Notes under the pieces: model-generated
Told to the model about the DNA's origin: nothing
Database searches by the model: none
The model's input: only the letters and a program-made list of their open reading frames with translations
Position numbers and translations under genes: made by a program
In this document: positions 1-8,151 of the stretch, one piece after another
Numbering within the stretch: the stretch's first letter is position 1
Layout: each line of letters begins with the position of its first letter
NCBI GenBank assembly: GCA_050260015.1
Contig: JBLNBN010000068.1
Coordinates: forward strand, 1 to 64,000
Origin: JBLNBN01 sp050260015
Lineage (GTDB): Bacteria > Bacteroidota > Ignavibacteria > Kapaibacteriales > UBA2268
Length of the DNA: 64,000 nucleotides
Reading direction: 5' to 3'

Positions 1-45
1 GCGTTTTAATCCGACAAATAATCAATGATAAATGTTAAATGAAGA

Positions 46-67
46 GGGCGGACACACATGTCCGCCC
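46..67. repeat. Short GGGCGGACA palindrome downstream of a secreted-protein gene
   Basis: A 9-bp perfect stem (46-54 with 59-67) and a 4-nt loop lie 31 bases beyond the stop codon of the first minus-strand gene. There is no T-tract on either side, so it is a poor intrinsic terminator. Its core GGCGGAC/GTCCGCC recurs in the hairpin at 6064-6085 behind dedA. In both places an ATTAAT-rich stretch with a TTAACCA core lies between the hairpin and the gene. Short GC palindromes of this kind are often dispersed intergenic repeats; that is inference here. Confidence 0.5.
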
Positions 68-97
68 CTACAAAAATCAACCATTTACCATTAACCA

Positions 98-2440
98 CTA
101 ATCATTAATCATTATTTTAATCGCCCACTGCGCGTCGCCGTGCTTGATGACGATAAAATACGCCCCGGGCTCGTAGCGGGAGCAGTTCCAGACGAGGTAG
201 CCGCTGTAGGGAGCGGTCTTCTCTATCGTTATGTCTTCGCGGCCCGCGACCTTGCCGTAGATGCTGTAAACGGAAATGTCGTCTTTCTCGATGTCGAGGC
301 TCGTGTCCCAGTAAATTAATGAGCGCACTTCGTCCTTCGCCGGGTTGGGAAACGCCGGGAAGCAGTAAAGGTAGTTCGCGCGCTCCACTTGCGCCTCGTC
401 GCTTGCGGAAAGGGGTACGATGGGTTCCAAAATGCATAGGTTCGGAGCGTTGTAGTCGTCTTCGTAAGTCGCGATAAATCTCTTGCCATACTGGGTGATG
501 GGTCCCACGACTCGACCGCCGTTCGGGAACGTGCGGAATCGCATGCCGGATTTATTCAAAAGATCGGGGTACGCGTAGAGCTTATCGCCGCGCGTAACGT
601 AAACGAAATTCTCGTCGGAGAGGAATCGGATTTCCGACGGCTTGTAGGTGGGGTCGTCCGCTTTGGACCACTCCTCGAATTTCAGCTTGTAGCGCGCGTC
701 GACGTCGATTATGTCTATTTCTTCCTTGTTGTCGATTATATTCCTGTGCGCGAGCATAATGTACGTCTTGCCCTTGCTGGTAACGTCCTTTACGAATATC
801 TCCTCGTAGTAGGGATCGTATTTCGCTATCGTAGTCCAACTGTCGCCCGCGTCGGTCGTGTAGCGGACTTCGCTCGTGCTGTCCTTCATGTTCGCGCAGT
901 GCACGAAGTACGTCAGCGTGTCGACAGCGTAGTAATAGTCCACCGCCGCGTCGAGAGCGACTATGTCCCTAATTTTATTAAAAGAGCTGTCTAACAGGGC
1001 GAGCTTGGTGTACTTCTTTTTCGTCTTGTCCACGCCGAGGGAAATAACAAAATTATCGCCGAGTTTTTTGAGCTCTGGCGGCAGAAAAGCGTTTGCATAG
1101 TAAGGCGGAAAGAAATTATTGAACAGCTTTAGGTCGTTTAACTGGTTAAACGTAAACCTTTTTCCTTCGTAATCGGCGACAATATCATAGGAAAACTCCG
1201 TCATTGCCGGGCAAATAAAGTGCAACTGCTTTTTCTCGCTGTCGTGATATTTGAAGTAAATATCATTGATATAAACATATCCCTGGTTTATCTCGTCCCT
1301 GACTATTGTCGGCTCGAACGTCAATCCGTCATTTTGAGTTTTCATCAAGCCTAAGGTATAGCAATCTTTGGCCGTAGAATACTTGTGCAGAAAAAAAGCG
1401 CTGTCGTTTATCACCGTAGGTTCTACGATAGGATTTGCGTATGTGGCGTCGCTTATTTCAGTAAAGCTGCTATCTTTAAGGCTGATGCTCCTTATTAGAT
1501 TTTTCGATCCAACGATGAAGATGCGATCGTCTCTAACGGTGAAATCTTTATAGAAGTTGGCAAAGTTTAAATTATCTGTGTATTTATTTCCATCGTCTTT
1601 ATAATAAAACAGCGCATTATTGACATCGAACAAATGCATGCCATTTTTATCGCTGTAAATAGACTGTTGATATTTTAGCTCGGTATATTCTTTTATGCTC
1701 TTGAAATCTTCAGTAGTAATTATAGCGGTATTCGTCCAGGCATAATGAACTCGATTCATATTTAAATCCACGAGAAAGTATATCTTGGAAGTGTCGCAAA
1801 CAACGCCGGCGTTGTTGAAGAATTTCGTGCTGTCGTTATATACGCCTAAATTCGATAGGGAAAATGTATCTTTGGGGTTTAGGTCCGGGGTAAGCCGGGC
1901 GTACGCGCCGGAGTCTATAGAAACGATTAAATCGCCTTTGAAAAGCGCCATAGATTTTTGATAAAAACCCCCAAACGCAGTTTTATTGGTTAGCACATAA
2001 TCGGAGTTTAGCGATATTTGAGCGGTCAAATCGAAGGAATTTGAAAAACGGTACAGCGCTTTCCCGCTCCGCAGGTAGTAGCCGCCCGGCGAGCTTATAG
2101 CGTCCAATATCGTATCCTGTACGAGAGACCGCGCCTGCCAGCTCTTCCCTTTATCGAAAGATATAGAAACGTCTCCCAATGAATTGAGCGCAATTACGCT
2201 GTCCTTGAGGAAGTCCATCTTCACGACGACGCCGCGTACGAACGGGCGCGAAGCTTTCCACGACGCTCCTCCGTCGAAGCTGACACGGGCGCAGCCGTGG
2301 TCGGCGAGAGCGGCGAGCGCCCCGCCGTTGTTCTCTATCTTATAGAAATTCAATAAAAGCGGGGTGACCTTTACTTCTACGGAAAATGCGGCGCTTAAGC
2401 AAGAAATTACAGCTATTGAGATAATACAGATATATTTCAT
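98..2440 (-). CDS. Secreted T9SS type A sorting domain protein, beta-propeller-like
   Basis: A predicted exported protein of 780 residues. The start chosen is the ATG at 2440, preceded by GGAAAGGG; in-frame starts further upstream (2455, 2500) lie over the end of the preceding gene. The N-terminus MKYICIISIAVISC is a short hydrophobic signal. VISC could be a lipobox, but type I cleavage after residues 20-21 is also possible. The body has repeated short motifs of the kind SFDGGASW and SFDKGKSW, typical of BNR/sialidase-like propeller blades. The last ~80 residues match a T9SS type A C-terminal domain: the FPNPAKDE motif, a beta-rich stretch, then PGAYFIVIK. It should therefore cross the outer membrane by T9SS and be anchored or released there. 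It follows the next gene by 19 nt and is probably co-transcribed with it. The final residues MIND overlap an ATTAAT-rich sequence that supplies the stop. The ligand or enzymatic role is unknown. Confidence 0.85.
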   Translation of the reverse strand: MKYICIISIAVISCLSAAFSVEVKVTPLLLNFYKIENNGGALAALADHGCARVSFDGGASWKASRPFVRGVVVKMDFLKDSVIALNSLGDVSISFDKGKSWQARSLVQDTILDAISSPGGYYLRSGKALYRFSNSFDLTAQISLNSDYVLTNKTAFGGFYQKSMALFKGDLIVSIDSGAYARLTPDLNPKDTFSLSNLGVYNDSTKFFNNAGVVCDTSKIYFLVDLNMNRVHYAWTNTAIITTEDFKSIKEYTELKYQQSIYSDKNGMHLFDVNNALFYYKDDGNKYTDNLNFANFYKDFTVRDDRIFIVGSKNLIRSISLKDSSFTEISDATYANPIVEPTVINDSAFFLHKYSTAKDCYTLGLMKTQNDGLTFEPTIVRDEINQGYVYINDIYFKYHDSEKKQLHFICPAMTEFSYDIVADYEGKRFTFNQLNDLKLFNNFFPPYYANAFLPPELKKLGDNFVISLGVDKTKKKYTKLALLDSSFNKIRDIVALDAAVDYYYAVDTLTYFVHCANMKDSTSEVRYTTDAGDSWTTIAKYDPYYEEIFVKDVTSKGKTYIMLAHRNIIDNKEEIDIIDVDARYKLKFEEWSKADDPTYKPSEIRFLSDENFVYVTRGDKLYAYPDLLNKSGMRFRTFPNGGRVVGPITQYGKRFIATYEDDYNAPNLCILEPIVPLSASDEAQVERANYLYCFPAFPNPAKDEVRSLIYWDTSLDIEKDDISVYSIYGKVAGREDITIEKTAPYSGYLVWNCSRYEPGAYFIVIKHGDAQWAIKIMIND

Positions 2441-2459
2441 AACCCTTTCCTTCATTAAT

Positions 2460-4511
2460 TTACTTGATCTTAACAAACTTAGTAAACGCCGATTTACCAT
2501 TCGCGGAAATGCCTACGAAATAGGCGCCCTGCGGAAGCGACGAGATATTTACCCTATCGACGTTCTCCGCCGAGTGAACTTTCTCCCCGAAAGAATTGTA
2601 GATACTGATAGTATATGGTCCGTCTGTTCCCGCAATAACGATAAAATCTGCGGCGGGATTGGGATATATGCTATAAGCTATATCCAATCGCTCGTTCTCC
2701 CGATCATAAACGCCGTTATGAATGCCAAAGTCCGAGAGACTTGCGCGGTGAACGCCATTGCTCCCAGCCGTATAGATATAGTCGTCCTTTATCAGCAGAT
2801 CAAAAACATAAGCGCTATATGCGAATGCTTTACCGCCCACCGAGCTCCACGAAGCCCCAAGGTTGGTGGAGAGGAATATTTCGTACCTATTCCCGGAGGC
2901 GAAGATGTATTTTCCTTTAACGGCTACGGCTGGTACATTTCCGAAGGGCTGATTGATAGTTTTCCAGGAATGCCCGTAGTCGCTCGATACGTAAAGGTAT
3001 CCATCGGTATTATAAGCGACTACGACGCTGTCGTCGGCCTCTATTCCCCTCATATTAGCGTCTTCGAACTTATAATCAATTTTTTTCCAGCTCTCGCCCG
3101 CGTCTTCGCTGATAAATAAGCCCTTAGGTGAGCCCGCTATTACCGTCTTAGGCGTGTTTGCAATACAAGTAAAGGAATACTGAGTAAGCGCGCTGTCGGC
3201 AAGGCGCCACGTTTTGCAAGTGTCGTAGCTTATATATATTCCTTTATTTGTACCGGCCAGCGAGCGGTCGTCTAAAGGTAAAACGCTCTGCGCCAATAAG
3301 TTGGTCAGTTCGTTCTGGTACCCATGCCAGTTTTCTCCGCCGTCGAAGGAGAGTAAGAGTATATTTTGGAATTCCGGTATGCCGTAAATAATTCCGCTTT
3401 TCGACTTTAGTACACGGAAAGTAGTTATGGACTGATCAAAGGGCTGCTCCGACCAATTCATTCCCTCGTCGCTTGAAAAAAACAATCCAGTAGCCCAACC
3501 GCTCGCCAGTAAGCCATCATTATGAGATATTATTTTATTAGTATAAGTATAATTTGCGCCTTGGTTGTACTTTGTCCAACTTGTCCCTGAGTCTTTAGAA
3601 AGATAGAAGCCGCTGTAAGTGGAGACATAAATTGTATTATTATCCGCAACGAGATCATTGTTCATTCCTAAATCTACCGGATTTATATGTTCAGTTAATT
3701 TTCCGTCCTTGATTTTAAAAATATAAATGCCTCGGGTGTCTCCCTGACCAATTATCAAATCGCCCATAAAAACCAATTTTTTTAGATAATACTTTGAAGC
3801 GCTTTTTTCCCATGAATTTCCAAAGTCGAGCGAATAGTAAATACGATCCACAGAATATGCATAATACACATTGTTATGGATATAAACCTGGGAAATACGC
3901 GGATCATTTTCGTTAAAAGTGGGAGAAACAAGATGACTATTCCACGTTATGCCCTTATCATAAGATACGTTTAAACCGTGGCTAGGACCGCCTACAAGTA
4001 CTGTGTCGCCGGTAATCGATGCGGCTAATCCATAAGCGCGCAATTTCCTGCCATTATACTTCAAATTTCCCCACGATTCACCCGCGTCGAATGAAATATA
4101 AGCGTAGTTATAATTTCCTACGACGCCTATATAATTATCTCCAAATATTATGCTCTCGACATTTTCGGTAGGTAAGTTATCATAAACATGCGTCCAGTTT
4201 ACCCCAACGTCCGTCGAAAGGTAAACGCCCTCTGCTGTGCATGCATATAAATCATTTCCGTAGGAATAGACGCTATTAATCGGGGGGAGGGGGCAATCTT
4301 CCTGTTGCGTCCAGTAGATATTCTCGGTCGGCGAAGTAAAAACGCTGCCGCCTTTACTATAGTTAGTCCCGCTTTTAGCCCAAATCTTTCCTTTCGCGAC
4401 GGCAATGCTATTAAAAGCGCCGCCATATGGGCCGGGAAGCTTTTCCCATTGGGCGTTGGCATTTATAAACGAGGCTATAGCGATTATTATAATGAGGGAT
4501 AATTTTTTCAT
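2460..4511 (-). CDS. Secreted T9SS type A sorting domain protein with BNR/Ycf48-like repeats
   Basis: A 683-residue exported protein. Residues 1-20 form a clear signal peptide (KK, then LIIIIAIASF) cut after NANA before Gln. The body is built of repeats ending in S.D.G.SW, for example YLSTDVGVNWTHVYDN, SFDAGESWGNL, SEDAGESWKKI and SSDYGHSWKTI. This is the Asp-box/BNR signature of sortilin- or Ycf48-like beta-propellers. The last ~75 residues (YSIYPNPAADFIVIAG, then LPQGAYFVGI, ending in Lys-rich KFVKIK) are a T9SS type A sorting domain. It lies between the Cys-rich secreted protein upstream and another T9SS propeller downstream, all on one strand. Its target is not recognisable; adhesion or matrix binding is only a guess. 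Confidence 0.87.
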   Translation of the reverse strand: MKKLSLIIIIAIASFINANAQWEKLPGPYGGAFNSIAVAKGKIWAKSGTNYSKGGSVFTSPTENIYWTQQEDCPLPPINSVYSYGNDLYACTAEGVYLSTDVGVNWTHVYDNLPTENVESIIFGDNYIGVVGNYNYAYISFDAGESWGNLKYNGRKLRAYGLAASITGDTVLVGGPSHGLNVSYDKGITWNSHLVSPTFNENDPRISQVYIHNNVYYAYSVDRIYYSLDFGNSWEKSASKYYLKKLVFMGDLIIGQGDTRGIYIFKIKDGKLTEHINPVDLGMNNDLVADNNTIYVSTYSGFYLSKDSGTSWTKYNQGANYTYTNKIISHNDGLLASGWATGLFFSSDEGMNWSEQPFDQSITTFRVLKSKSGIIYGIPEFQNILLLSFDGGENWHGYQNELTNLLAQSVLPLDDRSLAGTNKGIYISYDTCKTWRLADSALTQYSFTCIANTPKTVIAGSPKGLFISEDAGESWKKIDYKFEDANMRGIEADDSVVVAYNTDGYLYVSSDYGHSWKTINQPFGNVPAVAVKGKYIFASGNRYEIFLSTNLGASWSSVGGKAFAYSAYVFDLLIKDDYIYTAGSNGVHRASLSDFGIHNGVYDRENERLDIAYSIYPNPAADFIVIAGTDGPYTISIYNSFGEKVHSAENVDRVNISSLPQGAYFVGISANGKSAFTKFVKIK

Positions 4512-4540
4512 CTTCTCTCCCTTAAAGTTGTATAACAGGA

Positions 4541-4579
4541 ATTCGGAGGTATAGAGCGAAACGCTCTATACCTCCGAAT
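4541..4579. repeat. Perfect 18-bp inverted repeat between two secreted-protein genes
   Basis: Positions 4541-4558 pair perfectly with 4562-4579 around an AAA loop. The hairpin lies between the stop of the Cys-rich protein (4584) and the start of the T9SS propeller protein (4511). On the minus strand it is followed by TTCCTGTT rather than a T-run, so it does not look like a normal intrinsic terminator. It could be an mRNA-stabilising or processing hairpin, a factor-assisted terminator or a protein-binding palindrome. Confidence 0.8.
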
Positions 4580-4583
4580 AAAA

Positions 4584-5245
4584 TTATTCTGTACATACCC
4601 AATTCATATATGAGCATTGCATATCGTCATTAGGTCCGGTTGGAACATGTGGGTTTGTATTACGGGGGCAAGTTGGGGGAGGACCATAATAGGATCGACC
4701 AACAATCGTTTTGATGTATTGCTGTGTTGTTTGATCCCAACACCAACTTATTGTTTGTATGCATGCCCCAGGCTGGCAGGGACGCCATATAATTATATCC
4801 CAGCCCCAAGTTTCATCTGTCGTGTAATCGGCTCCCCAGCAATAGTGATGGTAGTAATCCACTTCTATTCCCCCATTTGGACAAGGTCCCGCCTCAGGGG
4901 CGAGTTCGCAGAGAAAGAAGAAGAAATATTGCGGGTTTTCGATAGTTGCGTATATCGCATCAATAACTCCTTGGGGCGTGAGTCCTGTCACACAGGATGC
5001 ATACCGTTGCTTAGCTTCGATAATTTTAACAGTTGCATGATAATGCGTCGTTACCCTGCAATCCATGCATACAGTAACGTCAAACATGCAACCGTTAATC
5101 TCAATAGGCACGGTTTTAATTTCATTTGGCGCTTCGCAATCGTCCTGGGCGCGGGCTATATTACCCCCCCCCCCGTAACGGCGAGAAAAACGAGCGTCGC
5201 GCAGAGAAGCGCGAGCTTCTTAAAGCGGATAATTGATGTAACCAT
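4584..5245 (-). pseudogene. Cys-rich secreted protein, frame broken at an 11-G tract
   Basis: The gene starts at ATG 5245 (or 5248) after AGGAG and encodes a clear signal peptide, MVTSIIRFKKLALLC then ATLVFLAV. It then runs into a homopolymer of 11 G (C at 5164-5174 on the plus strand). With 11 G the frame reads into TAG a few codons later. With 12 or 9 G it continues as GGNIARA, then Gln, a good signal-peptidase site, into a 175-residue frame without a stop. That restored protein would be about 220 residues with about 14 cysteines in the mature part. Motifs visible are NGCMFDVTVCMDC near the start and CQPGAC, SWCWDQ and MNWVCTE near the end. It lacks a T9SS C-terminal domain. The break could be a phase-variable switch, a fixed mutation or a homopolymer sequencing error. 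Codon and amino-acid patterns on both sides of the tract look like real coding sequence. The family is not recognised; disulfide-stabilised periplasmic or surface location is inferred. It heads the minus-strand secreted cluster. Confidence 0.75.
5164..5174. repeat. C11/G11 homopolymer in a signal-peptide coding region
   Basis: Eleven consecutive C on the plus strand, read as G11 on the coding minus strand. It sits inside the c-region of the signal peptide of the Cys-rich secreted protein. A change of +1 or -2 bases restores the full reading frame, so the tract has the geometry of a slipped-strand ON/OFF switch. It is also the kind of run where base callers err. Confidence 0.9.
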
Positions 5246-5645
5246 CATTAACTCCTATAATTGTTATTACAGTACCCTGCGCGACTGCCGCGCAAAGGCA
5301 TTTATATAAACAAAAATCGCTTTCGCCGTTAGGAACTTTTTTAATATACAAAACATCTAAGATAAAGTCAAGAGCGGAGTAAAATAAAATGAAAAATGTT
5401 TTCAACTACCCGCTTGCTGTCTTAAAACAATATTAGCCACGGCTAATTATCGGAAAAGTTTATGAATTTTCGACTCTCGCTTTCCCTATACAAACAGTTG
5501 AGCTCGGGTTTTGTTACAGTAGAATTTCAATTAATTTTATGTAATTTATGAGAATATTAGTAGAATTGGCTTGGGGGGCGGAATTGCGAGGAGAAAAGGA
5601 TGGAGGCAGGCCGCTGAGCCTGTCGAAGCGCCCGCGTTTTCATTT

Positions 5646-5677
5646 GCCGTACCCTTCGACGGGGCGCGGGGTACGGC
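5646..5677. repeat. GC-rich palindrome in the long spacer
   Basis: A 9-bp perfect stem GCCGTACCC/GGGTACGGC encloses a loop that contains TTCGACGGGG. The segment just upstream, CTGAGCCTGTCGAAG, is partly complementary to the loop. This arrangement resembles short extragenic palindromic repeats. There is no T-tract, so a terminator is unlikely. Confidence 0.5.
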
Positions 5678-5737
5678 TTCGCGTATCGGCGCAGCGGAAA
5701 GAGAAAAGGGGGTGGGTTATCGTAATCTATAGACATT

Positions 5738-5754
5738 CGAATCCTGCGGATTCG
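5738..5754. repeat. CGAATCC palindrome in the long spacer
   Basis: A perfect 7-bp stem (5738-5744 with 5748-5754) and a 3-nt loop in the non-coding spacer. No gene starts or ends within 300 bases, so a role at a gene end is not supported. Confidence 0.4.
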
Positions 5755-5944
5755 TTAAGGGCGGTTACATGTACATATTTATTCGTCAGTACGAACAATA
5801 ATGATTTTGTAAACGTTCTTTGGTTCCTCGCTGCGCTTCGGAATGACCGATTTCTTTAATTTCCAAGCGCTTGCGCGCTATTTTCAGCTATTCCATCATT
5901 TATTAATCATATTAATCAGCTTAATCAAAGGTTCAGACGATTTG

Positions 5945-5965
5945 ATTCCCGATCGGGTCGGGAAT
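5945..5965. repeat. ATTCCCGA palindrome followed by ATGAC
   Basis: A perfect 8-bp stem (5945-5952 with 5958-5965) with a 5-nt loop. The sequence ends in GGGAATGACA, close to the CGGAATGACC found at 5838-5847 in the same spacer. The pair looks like two diverged members of one repeat family; this is inference from similarity within the window. Confidence 0.45.
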
Positions 5966-6056
5966 GACAATCCCATCTATCGCCATGCTTTTGCGCGTCA
6001 TTTCCATGAAACTTAATCCTGCTAATCCGCATAATCCGTTAAATCCTGGTTTAGAC

Positions 6057-6085
6057 AAAAAAAAGGCGGACCTTTCAGTCCGCCT
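6057..6085 (-). terminator. Rho-independent terminator of dedA
   Basis: On the minus strand an 8-bp stem AGGCGGAC/GTCCGCCT with loop TGAAAG is followed directly by eight T. It lies about 40 nt beyond the dedA stop codon and is the strongest intrinsic terminator in this part of the window. Confidence 0.85.
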
Positions 6086-6123
6086 CATAGTATTTTTGTT
6101 AACCATTAATAATTAATAATTAA

Positions 6124-6804
6124 TTACGCGCTCTTTGCGGCGAGCTTGCCTCTAAACCATTCAATGATCATTGGTAGGACGGAGATTAGAATTATAGCGA
6201 CGATAACGAAGCTAAAGTTCTTTTTTATAAAGGGGAGATTGCCGAAGAAATAGCCTAAATAAACGAAAATCCCGACCCAGGCGACGCCGCCAACAATGTT
6301 ATAGGTGATGAATTTACCGTAGGTCATCTTACCGACGCCCGCGACAAAAGGCGCGAACGTCCGAACGATAGGAATAAAGCGAGCGAGTATGATCGTTTTA
6401 CCGCCATGCTTCTCGTAGAAGTTGTGGGTCTTTTGCAGGTGCTCGCGCTTAAGGAACCTATAGTCCCGCTTAAATACTTTGGGGCCGAAGAAATGGCCGA
6501 TCCAGTAATTAACCGTATCGCCGAGAACTGCAGCTATTGCTAAGATAATAAATAAAAGCTGAGGATCCATTGAGCCGAGCGCGGCGAAAGTTCCCGCTGC
6601 GAAGAGCATCGAATCGCCCGGCAGGAAGGGGGTAACTACCAGCCCGGTCTCCATAAATACGACCAGGAATAGTAAAGCATAGGTCCAAACCCCGTAATCG
6701 CGAATTATCTCGCCGAGATATTTATCAATGTGGAGAAAGATGTCTATAGCATGCTTTAGCCAAGAGAATGCGTCGGCCGTGACGATATTTGCAAGTATAT
6801 CCAC
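6124..6804 (-). CDS. DedA family membrane protein (VTT/SNARE-associated domain)
   Basis: A 226-residue polytopic inner-membrane protein of the DedA family, whose members are linked to undecaprenyl-phosphate or phospholipid translocation, membrane potential and envelope homeostasis. The family motifs are visible: FMETGLVVTPFLPGDS near residue 50 and ARFIPIVRTFAPFVAG near residues 141-156, the Arg-containing re-entrant segment conserved in the VTT domain. Several hydrophobic segments precede and follow, with a last one (FVIVAIILISVLPMII) near the C-terminus. The start is a GTG at 6804, preceded by AGG eight bases upstream; an ATG just upstream is followed immediately by a stop. It begins 8 nt after the cinA stop, so the two are probably one transcript ending at the terminator at 6057-6085. 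The substrate in this organism is unknown. Confidence 0.9.
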   Translation of the reverse strand: MDILANIVTADAFSWLKHAIDIFLHIDKYLGEIIRDYGVWTYALLFLVVFMETGLVVTPFLPGDSMLFAAGTFAALGSMDPQLLFIILAIAAVLGDTVNYWIGHFFGPKVFKRDYRFLKREHLQKTHNFYEKHGGKTIILARFIPIVRTFAPFVAGVGKMTYGKFITYNIVGGVAWVGIFVYLGYFFGNLPFIKKNFSFVIVAIILISVLPMIIEWFRGKLAAKSA

Positions 6805-6812
6805 TACATAAC

Positions 6813-8066
6813 CTATTTAGTGATTAATAAATTGTACAACATAAGGATCGCGGAAGCGACCGAACGCTTCCTGTTGTAATCGCGATCCGAGGAAAAGTTA
6901 TAGAGCTTCGCGAAAGCCCCGGCAGGATGCGCAAGACCAATCCAGACAGTTCCGACAGGCTTTTCTTCCGAACCGCCGCCCGGACCTGCTATGCCTGTGA
7001 CCGAGAGAGCGTGCGTGGCGCCTGAATTTTTCTTAGCGCCGATAGCCATTTCTATAGCCGTTTCTTCGCTAACTGCGCCATGGATCTCAAGCGTTTTAGG
7101 AGAGACGCCTAATAGCTTTATCTTGAGCTCGTTCGAGTAGGAAATTACTCCTCCTGCAAAATATTCGCTGCTTCCTGAAGCGTTTGTAAATTCGGCGCCG
7201 AGCAACCCGCCGGTGCAGCTCTCCGCAACCGCCAGCATAAAACGGTTTCGCTTCAGCAGCGCCCCGGTAGTCTCCGCGAGAGCCGCCTCGCTGCCTTCGG
7301 CATATATAAATTTGCCGGCGCGCGAGTAGATAAATTTCTTAAAGTTCTCTAAAGCGCTTTGAGCTTGGATAAAGTCCGCGCCTTCGGCGCCTAGACGCAA
7401 CCGAACGCCTCCGTAGGAGGGGAGGAAAGCGAGGTTCGTTTTACCGGGGAATGAGTCCGGCTCGCCGATTAGGTCAGCCAGCATAGATTCAGGAATGCCG
7501 GCCGTTTGAAGCGTAAGGTAGGACTTAACGCTTTCTTTTGAATTAAGGATAGCTTGCTTTAGGACATCTAATACGTGATCCTCGGTTATCGCTTTCATTT
7601 CGGCGGGCACGCCTGGCATCGAGACGTAAATTTTATTATCCTTCCGGAACAGCATACCCGGGGCTGCGCCTTTCGGGTTAGTTAAAGCGATGGCGTTTTC
7701 GGGAATTATTGCCTGGGACTGATTGCGTTCGGTTAGCTGAACTCCGCGGTTTGTATATCTTTTTATAATGACGGCTAAGGTAGGTTCGTGCATAACTAGC
7801 TTGCAGCCGAAGTACTCCGCGAGGGCTATCTTTGTTACGTCGTCGTGGGTCGGGCCGAGTCCGCCTGTAATAAGTATAGCGTCGGCAAGGGACTCCAATC
7901 GGGCAAGCTCTTTATTAATGACAACTATATCGTCCCGAACGGAGGAGTGGGCGACTACCTCGGCTCCTAGGTCGGTAATGCGCGAGGCGAGCCATGCGGC
8001 GTTAGTATTGATGATTTGTCCTATGCATATTTCATCGCCGATGGTAAGTATCGCAACTCTGTACAT
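6813..8066 (-). CDS. cinA: CinA family protein, NMN deamidase-like
   Basis: A 417-residue full-length CinA. The N-terminal half is a MoCF/COG1058-type domain (GDEICIGQIINTNAAW and GGLGPTHDDVT), which in studied homologues hydrolyses ADP-ribose or related pyrophosphates. The C-terminal half (from about residue 260; motif LAVAESCTGGLLGAEF, then VTGIAGPGGGSEEKPVGTV) is the nicotinamide-nucleotide amidohydrolase domain, which returns NMN to NaMN in pyridine-nucleotide recycling. The ATG at 8066 is preferred over a TTG at 8072 because GGAA lies six bases upstream of it. It lies downstream of rpsA, separated by a strong terminator, and just upstream of dedA. A cytoplasmic cofactor-salvage role is known for the family; the older name 'competence/damage-inducible' does not imply competence here. 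Confidence 0.93.
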   Translation of the reverse strand: MYRVAILTIGDEICIGQIINTNAAWLASRITDLGAEVVAHSSVRDDIVVINKELARLESLADAILITGGLGPTHDDVTKIALAEYFGCKLVMHEPTLAVIIKRYTNRGVQLTERNQSQAIIPENAIALTNPKGAAPGMLFRKDNKIYVSMPGVPAEMKAITEDHVLDVLKQAILNSKESVKSYLTLQTAGIPESMLADLIGEPDSFPGKTNLAFLPSYGGVRLRLGAEGADFIQAQSALENFKKFIYSRAGKFIYAEGSEAALAETTGALLKRNRFMLAVAESCTGGLLGAEFTNASGSSEYFAGGVISYSNELKIKLLGVSPKTLEIHGAVSEETAIEMAIGAKKNSGATHALSVTGIAGPGGGSEEKPVGTVWIGLAHPAGAFAKLYNFSSDRDYNRKRSVASAILMLYNLLITK

Positions 8067-8088
8067 AGTCAATTCCGATGTTTATATT

Positions 8089-8132
8089 AAAAAAACTCCG
8101 ACTGCCGGCTGGTTAAGCTTGGGCAGTCGGAG
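8089..8132 (-). terminator. Rho-independent terminator of rpsA
   Basis: On the minus strand an 11-bp stem CTCCGACTGCC/GGCAGTCGGAG is followed by seven T. It begins about 20 nt beyond the rpsA stop and separates rpsA from cinA. Confidence 0.85.
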
Positions 8133-8151
8133 GGACAATTGCGCGCGGCGA

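Larger units (their letters stand above)
5249..6123. other. Long non-coding spacer with many small palindromes
   Basis: About 875 bases without a convincing gene. The first third is AT-rich and should hold the promoter of the secreted-protein cluster, but no clear TTTG/TAnnTTTG pair is seen on the minus strand. From about 5600 on it holds several short perfect palindromes: 5432-5447 (7-bp stem), 5646-5677 (9-bp stem), 5738-5754 (7-bp stem) and 5945-5965 (8-bp stem), then the dedA terminator at 6057-6085. Phrases such as CTGAGCCTGTCGAAG (5616-5630) and two separate CGGAATGAC/GGGAATGAC segments resemble dispersed intergenic repeats. A 103-codon open frame on the plus strand at 5548-5859 has low-complexity, repeat-derived composition and is not called. 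Confidence 0.7.

Noticed and set aside
2364..3119. A 251-codon open frame antisense to two T9SS genes
   Set aside because: It lies opposite the T9SS protein genes, which have clear signal peptides and sorting domains; the antisense translation has no recognisable motif.
5220..5405. A 61-codon minus-strand frame
   Set aside because: It overlaps the start and signal peptide of the Cys-rich protein and the AT-rich promoter region, with no supporting features.
5736..5760. A tRNA T-arm-like GTTCGAATC sequence
   Set aside because: The ATTCGAATCC here is part of a 7-bp palindrome, and no cloverleaf or anticodon stem surrounds it.
5548..5859. A 103-codon plus-strand open frame in the long spacer
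   Set aside because: No ribosome site and a composition drawn from palindromic repeat sequence; no recognisable motif. Treated as non-coding.
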